From JAVKEN01 sp040221415 (lineage in GTDB: Bacteria > Pseudomonadota > Alphaproteobacteria > Rickettsiales > JABSSG01), in contig JAVKEN010000014.1 in NCBI GenBank assembly GCA_040221415.1, positions 1 to 64,000 of the forward strand: a DNA stretch of 64,000 nucleotides, in the 5' to 3' direction. Below the pieces are notes generated by a model. That model worked only from the letters and a program-made list of their open reading frames with translations, searched no databases and had not been told where the DNA came from. The position numbers and the translations under genes were made by a program. This document shows, one piece after another, positions 9,801 to 16,087 of this stretch. Each line of letters begins with the position of its first letter. Position 1 is the stretch's first letter.

Positions 9801-10040
9801 CGGAGGTCCACCGCCGCCTTCTTCAGGATCATAATATCTTGGATCAGTTGGTGGAAAACCTGGAGAGCTGCCAAGATGGCTAAGCTCATAATCACGTCTT
9901 ATTGCGCTACGTCTTGTTGCGCTAGCCTCTCTTAACTCATCATAACGAAAATCTTCCTCCTCGCCTTTATCACCTTTACCTCTACTCGCTGCTCCAGCAC
10001 CTCTTGCTGACCAACGCCCCCTTCTCTTACTACCTGACAC
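3807..10040 (-). CDS. Giant 2077-aa protein: disordered ends, pentapeptide repeats, membrane segments, CaaX-type tail
   Basis: Unrecognised giant protein. Residues 1-420 are disordered and rich in Arg, Gly, Ser and Pro. Two related modules follow, at about 435-640 and 940-1135. Each has a LxAYAE-like segment and ends in pentapeptide-repeat-like sequence (LDLGGANLSHCDL, LNLNGANLAGVKL). Hydrophobic helices lie near 1200, 1330 and 1475-1530. Residues 1730-2077 are acidic and Ser-rich (SSGGDSSSGGDSSDEE). The protein ends GCTIS, a CaaX-type box. The start is GTG with GAGG upstream and yields the MSGS opening shared with neighbouring genes; no in-frame ATG fits better. A CtrA-like promoter precedes it. 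A large host-directed protein is the best guess. Function is unknown. Confidence 0.85.
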   Translation of the reverse strand: MSGSKRRGRWSARGAGAASRGKGDKGEEEDFRYDELREASATRRSAIRRDYELSHLGSSPGFPPTDPRYYDPEEGGGGPPSFRDDGEGKEDEPTSLVGAFPTGRDDLPRPGGSGLYSGSARGVSSPPRPGSFLRRASSRRLALQRTFGEVAESASDPQENERRAALRKLGGPGRRRPIAPPSGNLDGRRTDVWAAPHSTYMPGIENSDEERPSPPLDGLTTRELKQESMRLTREMSISAAGVFGGDASATERRLAAVSHELAARERATEGETTTPKNKTINLATIARAIAGIRGGGSPDESLASSEVDSVADSIVTEDYGPPRRRVGYHDAEDVLDEFSDYEDAVEVDPDAIAAEAARASGAMTPGGIRRVKSLMEQARAEVNEAAIAALASEHGVEDTLNPCGEIYIQQAVDAVKERVAKEECDYFPDYDGLILSMNPLTMEIIVTINAQNFNILKAYAEFNRHLLEKEIRVQGRGCVGCAGGRTERVEPGISFEEFLLNYYLADLEKEGSIPYAALLRLFANNPEKRDVPPELDVPKSFPLRDEICRHMTVVLEGPIVPDFKVDLSRIEVGKLLITGGDVQNLNCTKAKFGRLTVDDAVLSQVSLDHVQLGIGAIYGRKSGTEFKEGVSFKGLKTEVALGLFAITQEGERLEFGDEAVVWSAGVTNVDSFVGKTRSKGKKPHETVEEYVLRKKRTKGFAATSIVSKLINDGESALAGGVGYEVDKFDHLTRARYLADTIIRVPRDPADPIQEAKSSVLCIDAIRSLGAEGERIARDVSRMSSISGDEGMGLGAGLGSLRVRRIAPSASSVLADFATAYSPERRRKRAFTFDEDGASLTSSSGTRKGVAPMARVTSRPNMSHSDSFTERMFSPRSDRPRHSVHGASSFRGATLRAASEEREGERLRSGSSAFGSGGGIMMARDLRTPKKRLRYFSTKLRSEDVRVFHHVEDERVLVVSLTNTNLLALYAELRNLDHCPEEFRKMVLRDPDIKISEQDIILSRKKFADFVNYVLTTKKEFQEEAGELEEHGIKFNQETKKVEVEKYTTIISLSELNGLSYGDELGIEEELDLGGANLSHCDLQGLIINGEKVKTENLNLNGANLAGVKLTNVDLSDLMVDENTIRSTKIDDATRSRRNITGVWFVKPVTEFPPNTGKRARNNNIQDVLISIKGDNIDVINLQSKSERRREEVLHGVHAASTAAGLAASTLSMPFVSPLSAGLAGTVVRYGTDYFLSAELRDEDVREIPSELGDLISQYGRAEQAYIKKCYHYIDQAMNWFYKGTTRKSPRAMNWPEILAFVESEIKKGNFNPQLPIEKSLEQERTGQNIIAGSLAMLVGGAVMLSRDSSLMKTTTSALLTYFASKGVLSSASYASQQARGTYDTRNPFGDFLRYTGIVWGEVFAFDFARGLVSVLIANNLITDRAVRAAFSADGAVRVAAAADRAFQNGRELRRHPRENEQKLISSISYLEKNRVKAIAFYTFILALGIGAGMLGVTSWAFGFLFSPQNLLVAFSVAAPFAGAFSIWQYKNINKIVAPIVSAAQDLKSRMSFTFSTESRDQFMQRMAGELYAKQKRILLRTMRDKLRSIAERAKLEGGSFEIPPDFFDTLKAFKKVFRPHDLTQEDKFNIHNMISQVIDVKEVRREKRNAKHSKMASKSAAKVMEEAPTLGSLAYNTSLFVERRGGEFVDWARQGWDIRKNQAYVQAEATARARFPEFISSWMFGANAAIPNRPRVRVVAPGDSSESDSDSGSSSTTSSKDSREVSPFPHGAVPTPGAGAVFYRVAHDTDGVARPIGGATDAYGRPVVSELRTVAGVYNKKEEITKDFVEVEAHVTREARLSPGGGGDLEASFDAREEFDKDHWKLALEVARAHRNDEDHDQEDEVNSVYLRDAFAYLDRNEQPEGSTVRAIAAPPAEIDSDSDLSPATSSSVFGGGSSSGGDSSSGGDSSDEEREVRSVPSGSKVDASRRDSSGGQTEAMRAALAASDSEERERRVRGAGVGEEVAADPAGVPLPIVDVSPRSSRSESDDSSARFRDREEERAREREESERGSPGSDSSGDTVGGTVGGNIGCTIS

Positions 10041-10070
10041 CCTAGCCTCAATGCATTACTTTAAATTTGC

Positions 10071-10102
10071 ATTAAAGTACAAGAAGGTTAAGAAAGGATT
10101 AA
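10071..10102 (-). promoter_or_regulatory. CtrA-like box with -10, upstream of the giant gene
   Basis: On the minus strand TTAATCCTTTCTTAAC (10087-10102) is an exact TTAA-N7-TTAAC site. Ten bases later is TTTAAT (10071-10076), a good -10. The start codon is 31 bases further on. Confidence 0.7.
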
Positions 10103-10145
10103 TTTTCTAGGAAAAATAGAAAAAAATTTGAATTTTTTTTCATAA

Positions 10146-10183
10146 AGCCAAAAAGCCTGCATAGGAATGCTACGCAGGCTTCT
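10146..10183 (-). terminator. Terminator of the histone-like gene
   Basis: AAGCCTGCATAG and CTACGCAGGCTT (10153-10181) form a strong stem. On the minus strand it is followed by TTTTGG, as expected 35 bases after the stop of the Lys/Ala-rich gene. It could work in both directions. Confidence 0.7.
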
Positions 10184-10217
10184 TGTTTAACTAAATTTAT
10201 GAGAATTTAAAAAGTTT

Positions 10218-10532
10218 TTATGAAAAAAGATCTTTAATAAATTCCATTACTTTACAAACAAAACCTTTATTTTGTTTTTTATTATCATTGGTCGCTGTAT
10301 GTATTTTTACAGGAGCTTTTCTAGCTGGTCTTTTTGCAGCTGTTTTCTTAGCTACAACTTTCTTAGCAACTGCTTTCTTCTTAGCAGCAGGTTTTTTAGC
10401 TACAACTTTTTTTACAGTAGTTTTTTTAGCAGCAACTTTAGTAGCTACTTTTTTTGCAGCAGGCTTCTTAGCAACTGCTTTCTTTTTTGCAGGTGATTTT
10501 TTTGCTTTTGCTTTAGTCATATTCATTCTCAT
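10218..10532 (-). CDS. Lys/Ala-rich histone H1-like DNA-binding protein
   Basis: A 104-aa protein whose residues 5-80 are tandem AKK, PAKK and VAKK units, as in bacterial histone H1-like proteins that bind DNA non-specifically and compact the nucleoid. The last 25 residues (GFVCKVMEFIKDLFS end) form a distinct amphipathic tail. The start could be the first ATG (AAAGGA 10 bases upstream) or ATG 10520, giving MTKAKAKK. It lies just downstream of the capsid gene and has its own terminator. Intracellular bacteria often carry such proteins for developmental chromatin condensation; that role here is inference. Confidence 0.8.
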   Translation of the reverse strand: MRMNMTKAKAKKSPAKKKAVAKKPAAKKVATKVAAKKTTVKKVVAKKPAAKKKAVAKKVVAKKTAAKRPARKAPVKIHTATNDNKKQNKGFVCKVMEFIKDLFS

Positions 10533-10634
10533 AAATTAATTATCCTTTAATCATAACTTATTTCGATTTTTTCTCGCAAGTTGTAAATGAATGAATTTCA
10601 ACAAACTATTTCAATTGTGACTTTTCAAACACTA

Positions 10635-10658
10635 ACTGCCCCACTTTCGCAGGGCAGT
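10635..10658 (-). terminator. Hairpin after the capsid gene
   Basis: ACTGCCC (10635-10641) and GGGCAGT (10652-10658) form a 7-bp GC-rich stem just after the capsid stop on the minus strand. The T-run after it is weak. Confidence 0.5.
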
Positions 10659-10669
10659 ATTGAAAGAAA

Positions 10670-11833
10670 TTACGCTATTGATAAGAATTTTATAGCAGCT
10701 GGATTTACCACTGATCCTCCTACGCGCTTAGTTGCATAGAACTTAACAAAAGGCTTTTCAGTAAATGGATCACGTAAAACTCTGATGTCATGTCTATCAA
10801 CAATTTTATAAGCAGAAGAAAAATCACCAAATACGATTGAAGCTTTGTCACTTCCTGGAAGCGGCATTTCATTACACTCAATGATTTCCGCACCAAGCAA
10901 CGTATCCGGACGTCCAGCAGCAATTGATGGAGCCCATAAATATTGGCCTCCAGCTTCTTTACTTCTTAGACCGCGTAACTTCTGAATCATATTCCTATGC
11001 ATCAAAAATTTACCATTCGCTGCATACGCAGTATTTAGGGAGTAAGTAAATTCAATGATTTTATCCATTAAATTATCACCTTTGTTCACATGGTTGGTAT
11101 CGATTTCCTCATAAGCAAAGATTCCTTTTGGTTTATTTTCACCATCACCATGAAGAAAGCTTTGATTCTCTGTAGCTATAAAGCTTTCGGAAACTTTCTC
11201 GACAATCCATTTACCAATATCAATTGACGCATCATCGATTAACTTTTGAGTAGCTTTTGGTTGCGCATACATTTCATGAGTGTAGATTTTCTGCTTCTGC
11301 ACTTGAGCTGACAATGTCACCGGCCTGTTGGCAGTTTCAGTAACCCAGCCTGAAGCAAATTTATCTGAATCAATAATGATATCTAAAGAATCTGTTGAGA
11401 TTGTCTCGATTGAAGCAATAGAACGCATCACCGACTGTTCTGCAACTCTTTTAACGATCTGCTTTGAAATAGTATCAGCGACCAAATAACCTCCATCTTG
11501 GTTACTACCCACAGATAGAGATTTGGTTTCATACTTGCTCAAACCAAGATCTACACCTTTACGAACATATTGAAGAAAATCATTGTGATGACGATCATTT
11601 TCAATATTAGTCTTTGCGCCCACGCCAGGACGGGAAACCAAAGCCTCCATTTTGTTTAGGCGTTGTTTTTGTTCTGAAATAGAATCATTTATCTTTCTCA
11701 ATTGCTCCTCATTGAGAGGATCAGTCGAACCTTTTTTTTCTATTTCAGCGAGCTTTCGATCGTTGACTTGCTTGAACTCTTCCCAGGTTTTTGAGATCTG
11801 GTTTACTTTGTTGTTTAACTCACTTATTTGCAT
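10670..11833 (-). CDS. HK97-family major capsid protein
   Basis: Major head subunit of the HK97 fold, 387 aa. The N-terminal region (MQISELNNKVNQ onward) is a coiled-coil delta/scaffold domain, normally cut off by the prohead protease. The shell domain follows, with family features such as DGGYLVADTISKQIVKR and a C-terminal VLRDPFTEKPFVKF. ATG 11833 is preferred over the upstream in-frame GTG because GAGGAG lies five bases before it. Protease and portal genes lie upstream on the same strand in the usual order. No tail or terminase genes are seen, so this is a gene-transfer-agent-type or decayed prophage module. Confidence 0.9.
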   Translation of the reverse strand: MQISELNNKVNQISKTWEEFKQVNDRKLAEIEKKGSTDPLNEEQLRKINDSISEQKQRLNKMEALVSRPGVGAKTNIENDRHHNDFLQYVRKGVDLGLSKYETKSLSVGSNQDGGYLVADTISKQIVKRVAEQSVMRSIASIETISTDSLDIIIDSDKFASGWVTETANRPVTLSAQVQKQKIYTHEMYAQPKATQKLIDDASIDIGKWIVEKVSESFIATENQSFLHGDGENKPKGIFAYEEIDTNHVNKGDNLMDKIIEFTYSLNTAYAANGKFLMHRNMIQKLRGLRSKEAGGQYLWAPSIAAGRPDTLLGAEIIECNEMPLPGSDKASIVFGDFSSAYKIVDRHDIRVLRDPFTEKPFVKFYATKRVGGSVVNPAAIKFLSIA

Positions 11834-11933
11834 ATGCACTCCTCATTAGATTAAAGTTAAGTTCGTAAGTTTAGGATAGATGAATTTATTTTGTTTGGTT
11901 GGTTTACTCCACTTCTATGTCATTACCCTTCTC

Positions 11934-12070
11934 TACTATGCACCCTGGCGAATGCCAGGATCCACTACGTTCATCGTGAGGATAAATGGACCCTGAATCA
12001 AGTTCAGGGTGACGTAGGTGGGTGTGGATAGGTCGTTATGGATGCAGGGTCAAGTCCGGCATGACGACTT
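11934..12070. repeat. REP-like palindromic repeat cluster
   Basis: The gap between the capsid gene and the next gene holds a CCTGGCGAATGCCAGG palindrome (from 11944), a GACCCTGAATCAAGTTCAGGGT palindrome (11989-12010) and a degenerate GGGTCAAG unit (12047-12066). The first about 75 bases nearly match 17602-17676. The rest of 11840-12149 holds only the terminator of the next gene. Confidence 0.8.
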
Positions 12071-12093
12071 GTAAGCTACAGCATGACAGAATC

Positions 12094-12130
12094 AAATAAA
12101 AAGAAGCATGAGGCTTACCCCATGCTTCTG
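12094..12130 (-). terminator. Rho-independent terminator
   Basis: AGAAGCATG and CATGCTTCT (12102-12110 and 12121-12129) form a perfect 9-bp stem. On the minus strand it is followed by TTTTTATTT, 20 bases after the stop of the 125-aa gene. Confidence 0.85.
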
Positions 12131-12149
12131 CTAGTTTTTAAAGATTGAT

Positions 12150-12527
12150 TTAACAAGTTGATTTAACAAGAATGTTTCCACCACCATATATCTCCGAACA
12201 ATCATGCACTGGTCCAAAATCAACATTTCCCATCAAGATGTCATCACATAACACGTCAATAGGCTTGTAATAAATTGTGAACGCACTGTAATGATAGAAA
12301 GGCATGCGTCTAACTTTAATCATCATGTCTTGACTGTCAGTCAAAATTGACTCAAATGAAATAAGCGGAACCACTTGCGTTTTCAATTCCAAACCTTCTT
12401 CGCAGGTTTTTTTTGCAATTTTATTTATAAGACTATTATGGTCATAATCATCATGATATGACTCTATAGCTTCTTCCAGAGTTCGATCAAATCTTTCTCT
12501 TGCTGTATCTGTATTTTTTTCAGACAT
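12150..12527 (-). CDS. Hypothetical 125-aa protein between protease and capsid genes
   Basis: A 125-aa acidic protein starting MSEKNTDTARERF, with AAAAGG seven bases before ATG and a strong terminator after it. The N-terminal half looks helical. The C-terminal half alternates as strands (HYSAFTIYYKPIDVL) and ends in KSTC. I recognise no phage or cellular family. Its place between protease and capsid, on the same strand, may be incidental, since it has its own terminator. Confidence 0.65.
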   Translation of the reverse strand: MSEKNTDTARERFDRTLEEAIESYHDDYDHNSLINKIAKKTCEEGLELKTQVVPLISFESILTDSQDMMIKVRRMPFYHYSAFTIYYKPIDVLCDDILMGNVDFGPVHDCSEIYGGGNILVKSTC

Positions 12528-12594
12528 TTTTATACCTTTTATTAATTATTAAAATTTATGTTTTGAAAATTTATTTGAATAATAAGAATCTATC

Positions 12595-12609
12595 TGGGGC
12601 CTAGCCCCA
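12595..12609. other. Short GC-rich hairpin
   Basis: TGGGGC-CTA-GCCCCA is a perfect 6-bp stem with a three-base loop in the gap between the protease gene and the 125-aa gene. There is no clear T-run on either strand. It may be a weak terminator for the protease transcript. Nothing else is visible in 12528-12808. Confidence 0.35.
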
Positions 12610-12808
12610 TTTGATTGCTGTATAAAAAATGAAGGATTTAATTTGGTTTTGCATATTTTTACTAATTTTTGATTAAACAATATCTAACGGTTAATGGTAA
12701 TTACCACTGCCAAGAATTGCTCACAAAAATCAGTCTAAATATGTTCATAAGTTGTTTTGTATTTGACGAAATAATATATCAAAAAATAACGCTGTCAATA
12801 TGTAGTGG

Positions 12809-13234
12809 TCAATACCCAGTTATCACTGCTTCTTGGTTCGCAGGAAATGTGACTAAACTAATCTCAATTAGGTTTATATTGTTGATGTAACGTGTTGTAT
12901 TATAATCAGAATATTCAACTTGATTTACTTCGTACCCGATACTAAAACCATTGATGACTTCGTGCTTTATCAGCTCAAAAGCTTCCTTCCCAGACTGAGT
13001 TGATTGGGTGATTGAAGCCTGAATATATAGACCGTAAGCATCCTCAATCATTTGATCGACTACCCCTACTGGCTGGTCATATTGATGCTGCCAGAGCAAG
13101 ATGATTTTCTTACCACCTTCAAACTGCTCGATTGAATCTATGAAAGCGCCTGGCAAAATTATATCACCCTGTTGATCTACCACATTAAAAACGCTCGCAT
13201 ATCCATAGATCTTGTTTCCTTGTTGTGTTATCAT
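12809..13234 (-). CDS. HK97-type prohead protease
   Basis: Serine protease (peptidase family U35/S78) that matures HK97-type heads by removing the capsid scaffold domain, 141 aa. The family pattern is clear: the GYASVFNVVDQQGD start, LLWQH with the catalytic histidine, GFSIGY with the catalytic serine, and EISLVTFPAN near the C-terminus. AAGGAG lies five bases before ATG. At 141 aa it is near the short end for the family but all key blocks are present. It sits between portal and capsid on the same strand, as in phages and gene-transfer agents. Confidence 0.9.
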   Translation of the reverse strand: MITQQGNKIYGYASVFNVVDQQGDIILPGAFIDSIEQFEGGKKIILLWQHQYDQPVGVVDQMIEDAYGLYIQASITQSTQSGKEAFELIKHEVINGFSIGYEVNQVEYSDYNTTRYINNINLIEISLVTFPANQEAVITGY

Positions 13235-13258
13235 TAATACTCCTTGTATTGAATTGTT

Positions 13259-13639
13259 ATGAAATTTTTTAAATTTGGTTTAATAATCTGGTTCGCCGCT
13301 TTGACTTCTGCAGCTGAGATAGTTGAAAATGATTATGTAATCCAACAACCACCAACCGAGTTCAAACATAACTTCTTGCCCGATGGAACAGAGATCCAAA
13401 TGGAAGGCGATAAGATTTATTATGTTTGTAAATATAAGCTAAAACCTTTGGATAAAGGTCTTTACATGCTTGCAGATGGAACTGTAATAAAAGTTAAAAA
13501 TGGTAAAGTAGTTTCCGACCGCCAAAGATACCAGCGGCCAACAGAAAAGAAACGTAAGAAACGCGCAGAACAAGATGAAGCCAAAAAAGATGAGCCTAAA
13601 GAAAAACTAATGCCTCAAATAAGTGTCGATAAAAGCTAA
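13259..13639 (+). CDS. Hypothetical exported 126-aa protein
   Basis: The N-terminus (MKFFKFGLIIWFAALTSAAE) is a typical signal peptide with cleavage expected after the TSA/AAE region. The mature part holds two similar DGT-containing segments (LPDGTEIQMEGDKIYYV and LADGTVIKVKNGKVV), suggesting a small duplicated beta unit. The tail is strongly charged (KKRKKRAEQDEAKKDE). No clear ribosome site precedes ATG. It diverges from the protease gene across 24 bases. I recognise no family. Confidence 0.65.
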   Translation: MKFFKFGLIIWFAALTSAAEIVENDYVIQQPPTEFKHNFLPDGTEIQMEGDKIYYVCKYKLKPLDKGLYMLADGTVIKVKNGKVVSDRQRYQRPTEKKRKKRAEQDEAKKDEPKEKLMPQISVDKS

Positions 13640-13644
13640 TGCTA

Positions 13645-14043
13645 TTATTTTTGATTAGCGCGCTCTATCTGGTCTTGATAAAGTTTAACTCCACTGTCAC
13701 GCTTATCTTCTTCAGAAAGCTGATCAATAAACACACGTTTTTCAAAGCCACCTCGGTCTTCAAGTTTGGCTTTACGAATTTCCTCAAACTCTTCCCAAGT
13801 AATGCCTTTAAGCTTTAAAAGAGCTCTGAACACCTCAACTACATCAGCCATTTCCTCAAGAAACTCATCTTCAGTTTCAGCAGCAAAAAACTCTTCAACT
13901 TCTTCAACGACTTTAGCGTTCAACGACTCCTCAAATTCTTGATCATTATCTAGAGTACGAATTTTGTATTGAACATTAATTTTTTCGAAAAATTCGGGCA
14001 TTAAATCGCGTCCCAAGCGATTTACATCATAAAATTTTGTCAT
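13645..14043 (-). CDS. MazG-like nucleotide pyrophosphohydrolase family protein
   Basis: A 132-aa protein of the all-alpha NTP pyrophosphohydrolase (MazG-like) superfamily, which hydrolyses (d)NTPs to monophosphates. The metal-binding pattern is seen as KVVEEVEEFF followed by EEMADVVEVFRAL, the expected EExxE and ExxD arrangement on two helices. The start is ATG 14043, with AAAAGG upstream, rather than an upstream in-frame start. It converges on the exported 126-aa gene five bases away. The exact substrate cannot be inferred; house-cleaning of abnormal nucleotides is typical. Confidence 0.75.
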   Translation of the reverse strand: MTKFYDVNRLGRDLMPEFFEKINVQYKIRTLDNDQEFEESLNAKVVEEVEEFFAAETEDEFLEEMADVVEVFRALLKLKGITWEEFEEIRKAKLEDRGGFEKRVFIDQLSEEDKRDSGVKLYQDQIERANQK

Positions 14044-14099
14044 CTTTCTACCTTTTCGCGGTGATACTATATCAACCAAGAAAAAATTTCAATACTCTG

Positions 14100-14297
14100 T
14101 TACCCACGCTCTACAGATTCATCTCTGCCAAACAAGCAAACTTCCGTATCAAAATATTGCATGGATTCAATCGGTAATGACACAACTTCACTCTGACCAA
14201 TATTGTCACGAATCTTCTGAGATAACATTATGTTTACTGTCACTCTCGTAGCAAAATTTACACAAGAAGATGCCACTCGCCCTGCTAAACCAAACAT
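14100..14297 (-). CDS. Hypothetical 65-aa protein (MFG pair, member 1)
   Basis: A short protein starting MFGLAGRV, with a good ribosome site (AAAGGTG, five bases, ATG). No signal peptide or family is recognised. The 25 bases around its start nearly repeat those of the next gene upstream, which also begins MFG. It appears to be the last gene of a minus-strand orphan cluster running from about 17.4 kb. Confidence 0.55.
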   Translation of the reverse strand: MFGLAGRVASSCVNFATRVTVNIMLSQKIRDNIGQSEVVSLPIESMQYFDTEVCLFGRDESVERG

Positions 14298-14347
14298 ATT
14301 TTCACCTTTGTTTAAGTTTAATAAACCAAACGATGTCTACTCAAGAT

Positions 14348-14563
14348 TCATTCCCCTTCTTCAGCCGCACTTTTATGTTTAGAAGCAGATTCCGCTCCTA
14401 TTATTTCAGCTGATTCATAAGCATCATTTGCTAATAACGCTATACACACTTCTCCACATTTTCTGATTGCATTACTATTGCCTGAAGCTAGGGCAGCAGA
14501 CATGGATTCTTCATACATCTCTAGAATTTTTAACGCTGTTAAACCACCATCAGGACCAAACAT
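14348..14563 (-). CDS. Hypothetical 71-aa protein (MFG pair, member 2)
   Basis: A helical 71-aa protein starting MFGPDGGLTALK, with AAAGGTG shortly before ATG. Ala- and Glu-rich toward the C-terminus (SASKHKSAAEEGE). It shares its initiation region with the downstream 65-aa gene, although the remaining protein sequences differ. No family is recognised. Spacing of 19 and 50 bases to its neighbours suggests one operon. Confidence 0.55.
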   Translation of the reverse strand: MFGPDGGLTALKILEMYEESMSAALASGNSNAIRKCGEVCIALLANDAYESAEIIGAESASKHKSAAEEGE

Positions 14564-14582
14564 TTTTCACCTTTGTTAAAGT

Positions 14583-15029
14583 TTACTCGCTGCCATCTGC
14601 AAAGTCACCATCGCCAATCACTTCCCAACCTTTATAAGTAGGGTCTGATTCATCGAATGCTGTCATTGCTCTTTTTCTAACTTCTGGAGCGCATTCCGAA
14701 CCTCCTGGAGGTGGAGATTCTGGCTCAACAAATCTGACCATTTTAGCCGCCCCTTCGCCCTCTCCTTCTTTGTCAGAAAGTAGAGGTTTTGCCGCACTAG
14801 GCGGCACTGCATTCGCTGCTTCGATACCCTTAACTAACTCTATAGCAGTATCTTCTGAATAACCCTGTGAAATTAGCAAGTCGTACATTTCTTCAGGAGG
14901 GACTGATCCAAACGGCTCTCCTCCTTTTACTGTTCGAAGTTCATGACCTCGCATTTCAGCACCAAGATCTTCCATGAGTCCTGATAAACTATTACATAAA
15001 GCTAGAAATGGATTTTCTGCACCAGACAT
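14583..15029 (-). CDS. MSGAE-type acidic protein, 148 aa
   Basis: Starts MSGAENPFLALC, matching the MSxxE signature repeated across this window. The first 80 residues look folded and helical (EEMYDLLISQGYSEDTAIELVKG resembles a UBA/CUE-like helical hairpin, weakly). The rest is acidic and Pro-rich, ending KGWEVIGDGDFADGSE. AGAGG lies before ATG. It ends 19 bases before the MFG pair. Function is unknown; an effector-like role is inference. Confidence 0.65.
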   Translation of the reverse strand: MSGAENPFLALCNSLSGLMEDLGAEMRGHELRTVKGGEPFGSVPPEEMYDLLISQGYSEDTAIELVKGIEAANAVPPSAAKPLLSDKEGEGEGAAKMVRFVEPESPPPGGSECAPEVRKRAMTAFDESDPTYKGWEVIGDGDFADGSE

Positions 15030-15045
15030 ATAACCTCTTAATTTA

Positions 15046-15321
15046 TTAACAAAAATATTTATCTACTAATTCCCAACCACCTTGTATGTTGCCTGCTACA
15101 TCCCCAGAAATTTCTTCGTGCGCATCACTTCTTGGGCGGCCTTCTACCGCAGCTTCATCGCTTTGATATGGCAGTAAATAAAATTCAATGTTTATCGGAG
15201 TTAACCAAGAAAACATCATCATTAAAACCGGGTTAAAAACAAATTCTTTCGGCAAACTTGCTTGAATTGCAGCTCCAAAAACAGATGTTTTTGGATTAAA
15301 ATTGAGTCTTCTACCCAACAT
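15046..15321 (-). CDS. Hypothetical 91-aa protein
   Basis: Starts MLGRRLNFNPKTSVF with AAGGTGATGT before ATG. A hydrophobic stretch lies at about 30-50 (FNPVLMMMFSWLTPINIEFYLL), followed by an acidic region. The end, GGWELVDKYFC, resembles GWEVIGDGDF at the end of the downstream 148-aa protein, which hints at a shared C-terminal element. A CtrA-like promoter lies 30-61 bases upstream. No family is recognised. Confidence 0.6.
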   Translation of the reverse strand: MLGRRLNFNPKTSVFGAAIQASLPKEFVFNPVLMMMFSWLTPINIEFYLLPYQSDEAAVEGRPRSDAHEEISGDVAGNIQGGWELVDKYFC

Positions 15322-15350
15322 ACATCACCTTCAATATCTTCTTAGCTAGA

Positions 15351-15382
15351 AGACTAAAGCAACAAAGTAAATAAAAGGTTAA
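15351..15382 (-). promoter_or_regulatory. CtrA-like box with -10, upstream of the 91-aa gene
   Basis: On the minus strand TTAACCTTTTATTTAC (15367-15382) matches TTAA-N7-TTAAC with one mismatch. TAGTCT follows after exactly 10 bases (15351-15356). The same TAGTCT at the same spacing occurs upstream of the gene starting at 27152. Confidence 0.6.
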
Positions 15383-15383
15383 T

Positions 15384-16013
15384 TTATTCAGTTTCATCTG
15401 AAGGAGTAATCTCACCTAATGCTACGCCACCAACATCAAATATTTCAATGACTTCCTGAAAAAACACTCCAACTCGATTAATCAAACGGGTAATTGGCCC
15501 TGGAGGCATGTCGTCAAAAACGTCATAAGGGCGCACTTCTGCAGGTCCACCTTCTGGTTCGAGAGGACTCCAATCGACAGAAAGCACTGCTGCTTCATCA
15601 GTGGACACCCTCATTCCTCTATGCTCTCGTGATTCTTCTATTAATTCTACAGCTCGACGCAGCATATCTGAATCTACTCTCAGATCATCAAGGGGTGGGG
15701 TAATTCTGATATCTTCTGTTAATTCTGCAGCTCCACCTTCGTCAAGCTCATAGCCCTCTTCAAAATAAGCTTCTCGCCTGTCTGTTGAAGGAAGATCCCT
15801 TTCTACTTCAGATTCATCATCATCTATTTCTTCTTCAGGTTCTTCCTCCAATGCCTCCGAAAATTTTTGAGAATTTTTTTTAGAGTCACCAGGTCTGACT
15901 GAGTACTGCTCAGGGTTAAGCGAACTTTTCACTAAAGATGTTTCAACTTCTAACGAAGCTTCCGCTCCAAACCTTCTTGCCAATAATGTCCCCTCTAACG
16001 CACCACCAGACAT
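15384..16013 (-). CDS. MSGG-type acidic protein, 209 aa
   Basis: Start set at ATG 16013 (GGTGATAATT before it), which gives the MSGGALEG opening; the frame extends seven codons upstream without a better ribosome site. The protein is strongly acidic (LEEEPEEEIDDDESEVERD) and largely disordered, with possible short helices (LRRAVELIEESREH) and a hydrophobic segment near the C-terminus (GVFFQEVIEIFDVGGVAL). A CtrA-like promoter lies upstream. No family is recognised. Confidence 0.65.
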   Translation of the reverse strand: MSGGALEGTLLARRFGAEASLEVETSLVKSSLNPEQYSVRPGDSKKNSQKFSEALEEEPEEEIDDDESEVERDLPSTDRREAYFEEGYELDEGGAAELTEDIRITPPLDDLRVDSDMLRRAVELIEESREHRGMRVSTDEAAVLSVDWSPLEPEGGPAEVRPYDVFDDMPPGPITRLINRVGVFFQEVIEIFDVGGVALGEITPSDETE

Positions 16014-16039
16014 AATTATCACCATATTCTTCAATGATA

Positions 16040-16071
16040 ATGGTAAATCTAAAACGTAAAGAAAAGGTTAA
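16040..16071 (-). promoter_or_regulatory. CtrA-like box with -10, upstream of the 209-aa gene
   Basis: On the minus strand TTAACCTTTTCTTTAC (16056-16071) matches the box with one mismatch. TACCAT follows after exactly 10 bases (16040-16045), 27 bases before the ATG. Confidence 0.6.
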
Positions 16072-16087
16072 CTAAGTTAATTACTAG

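Noticed and set aside
10272..10539. Hydrophobic plus-strand ORFs opposite the Lys/Ala-rich gene
   Set aside because: They are mirror translations of AAA/GCA-rich codons. The minus-strand protein has a recognisable composition and its own terminator.
12669..12890. 73-codon plus-strand ORF
   Set aside because: No ribosome site, overlaps the 3' end of the prohead protease, and the peptide has no recognisable features.
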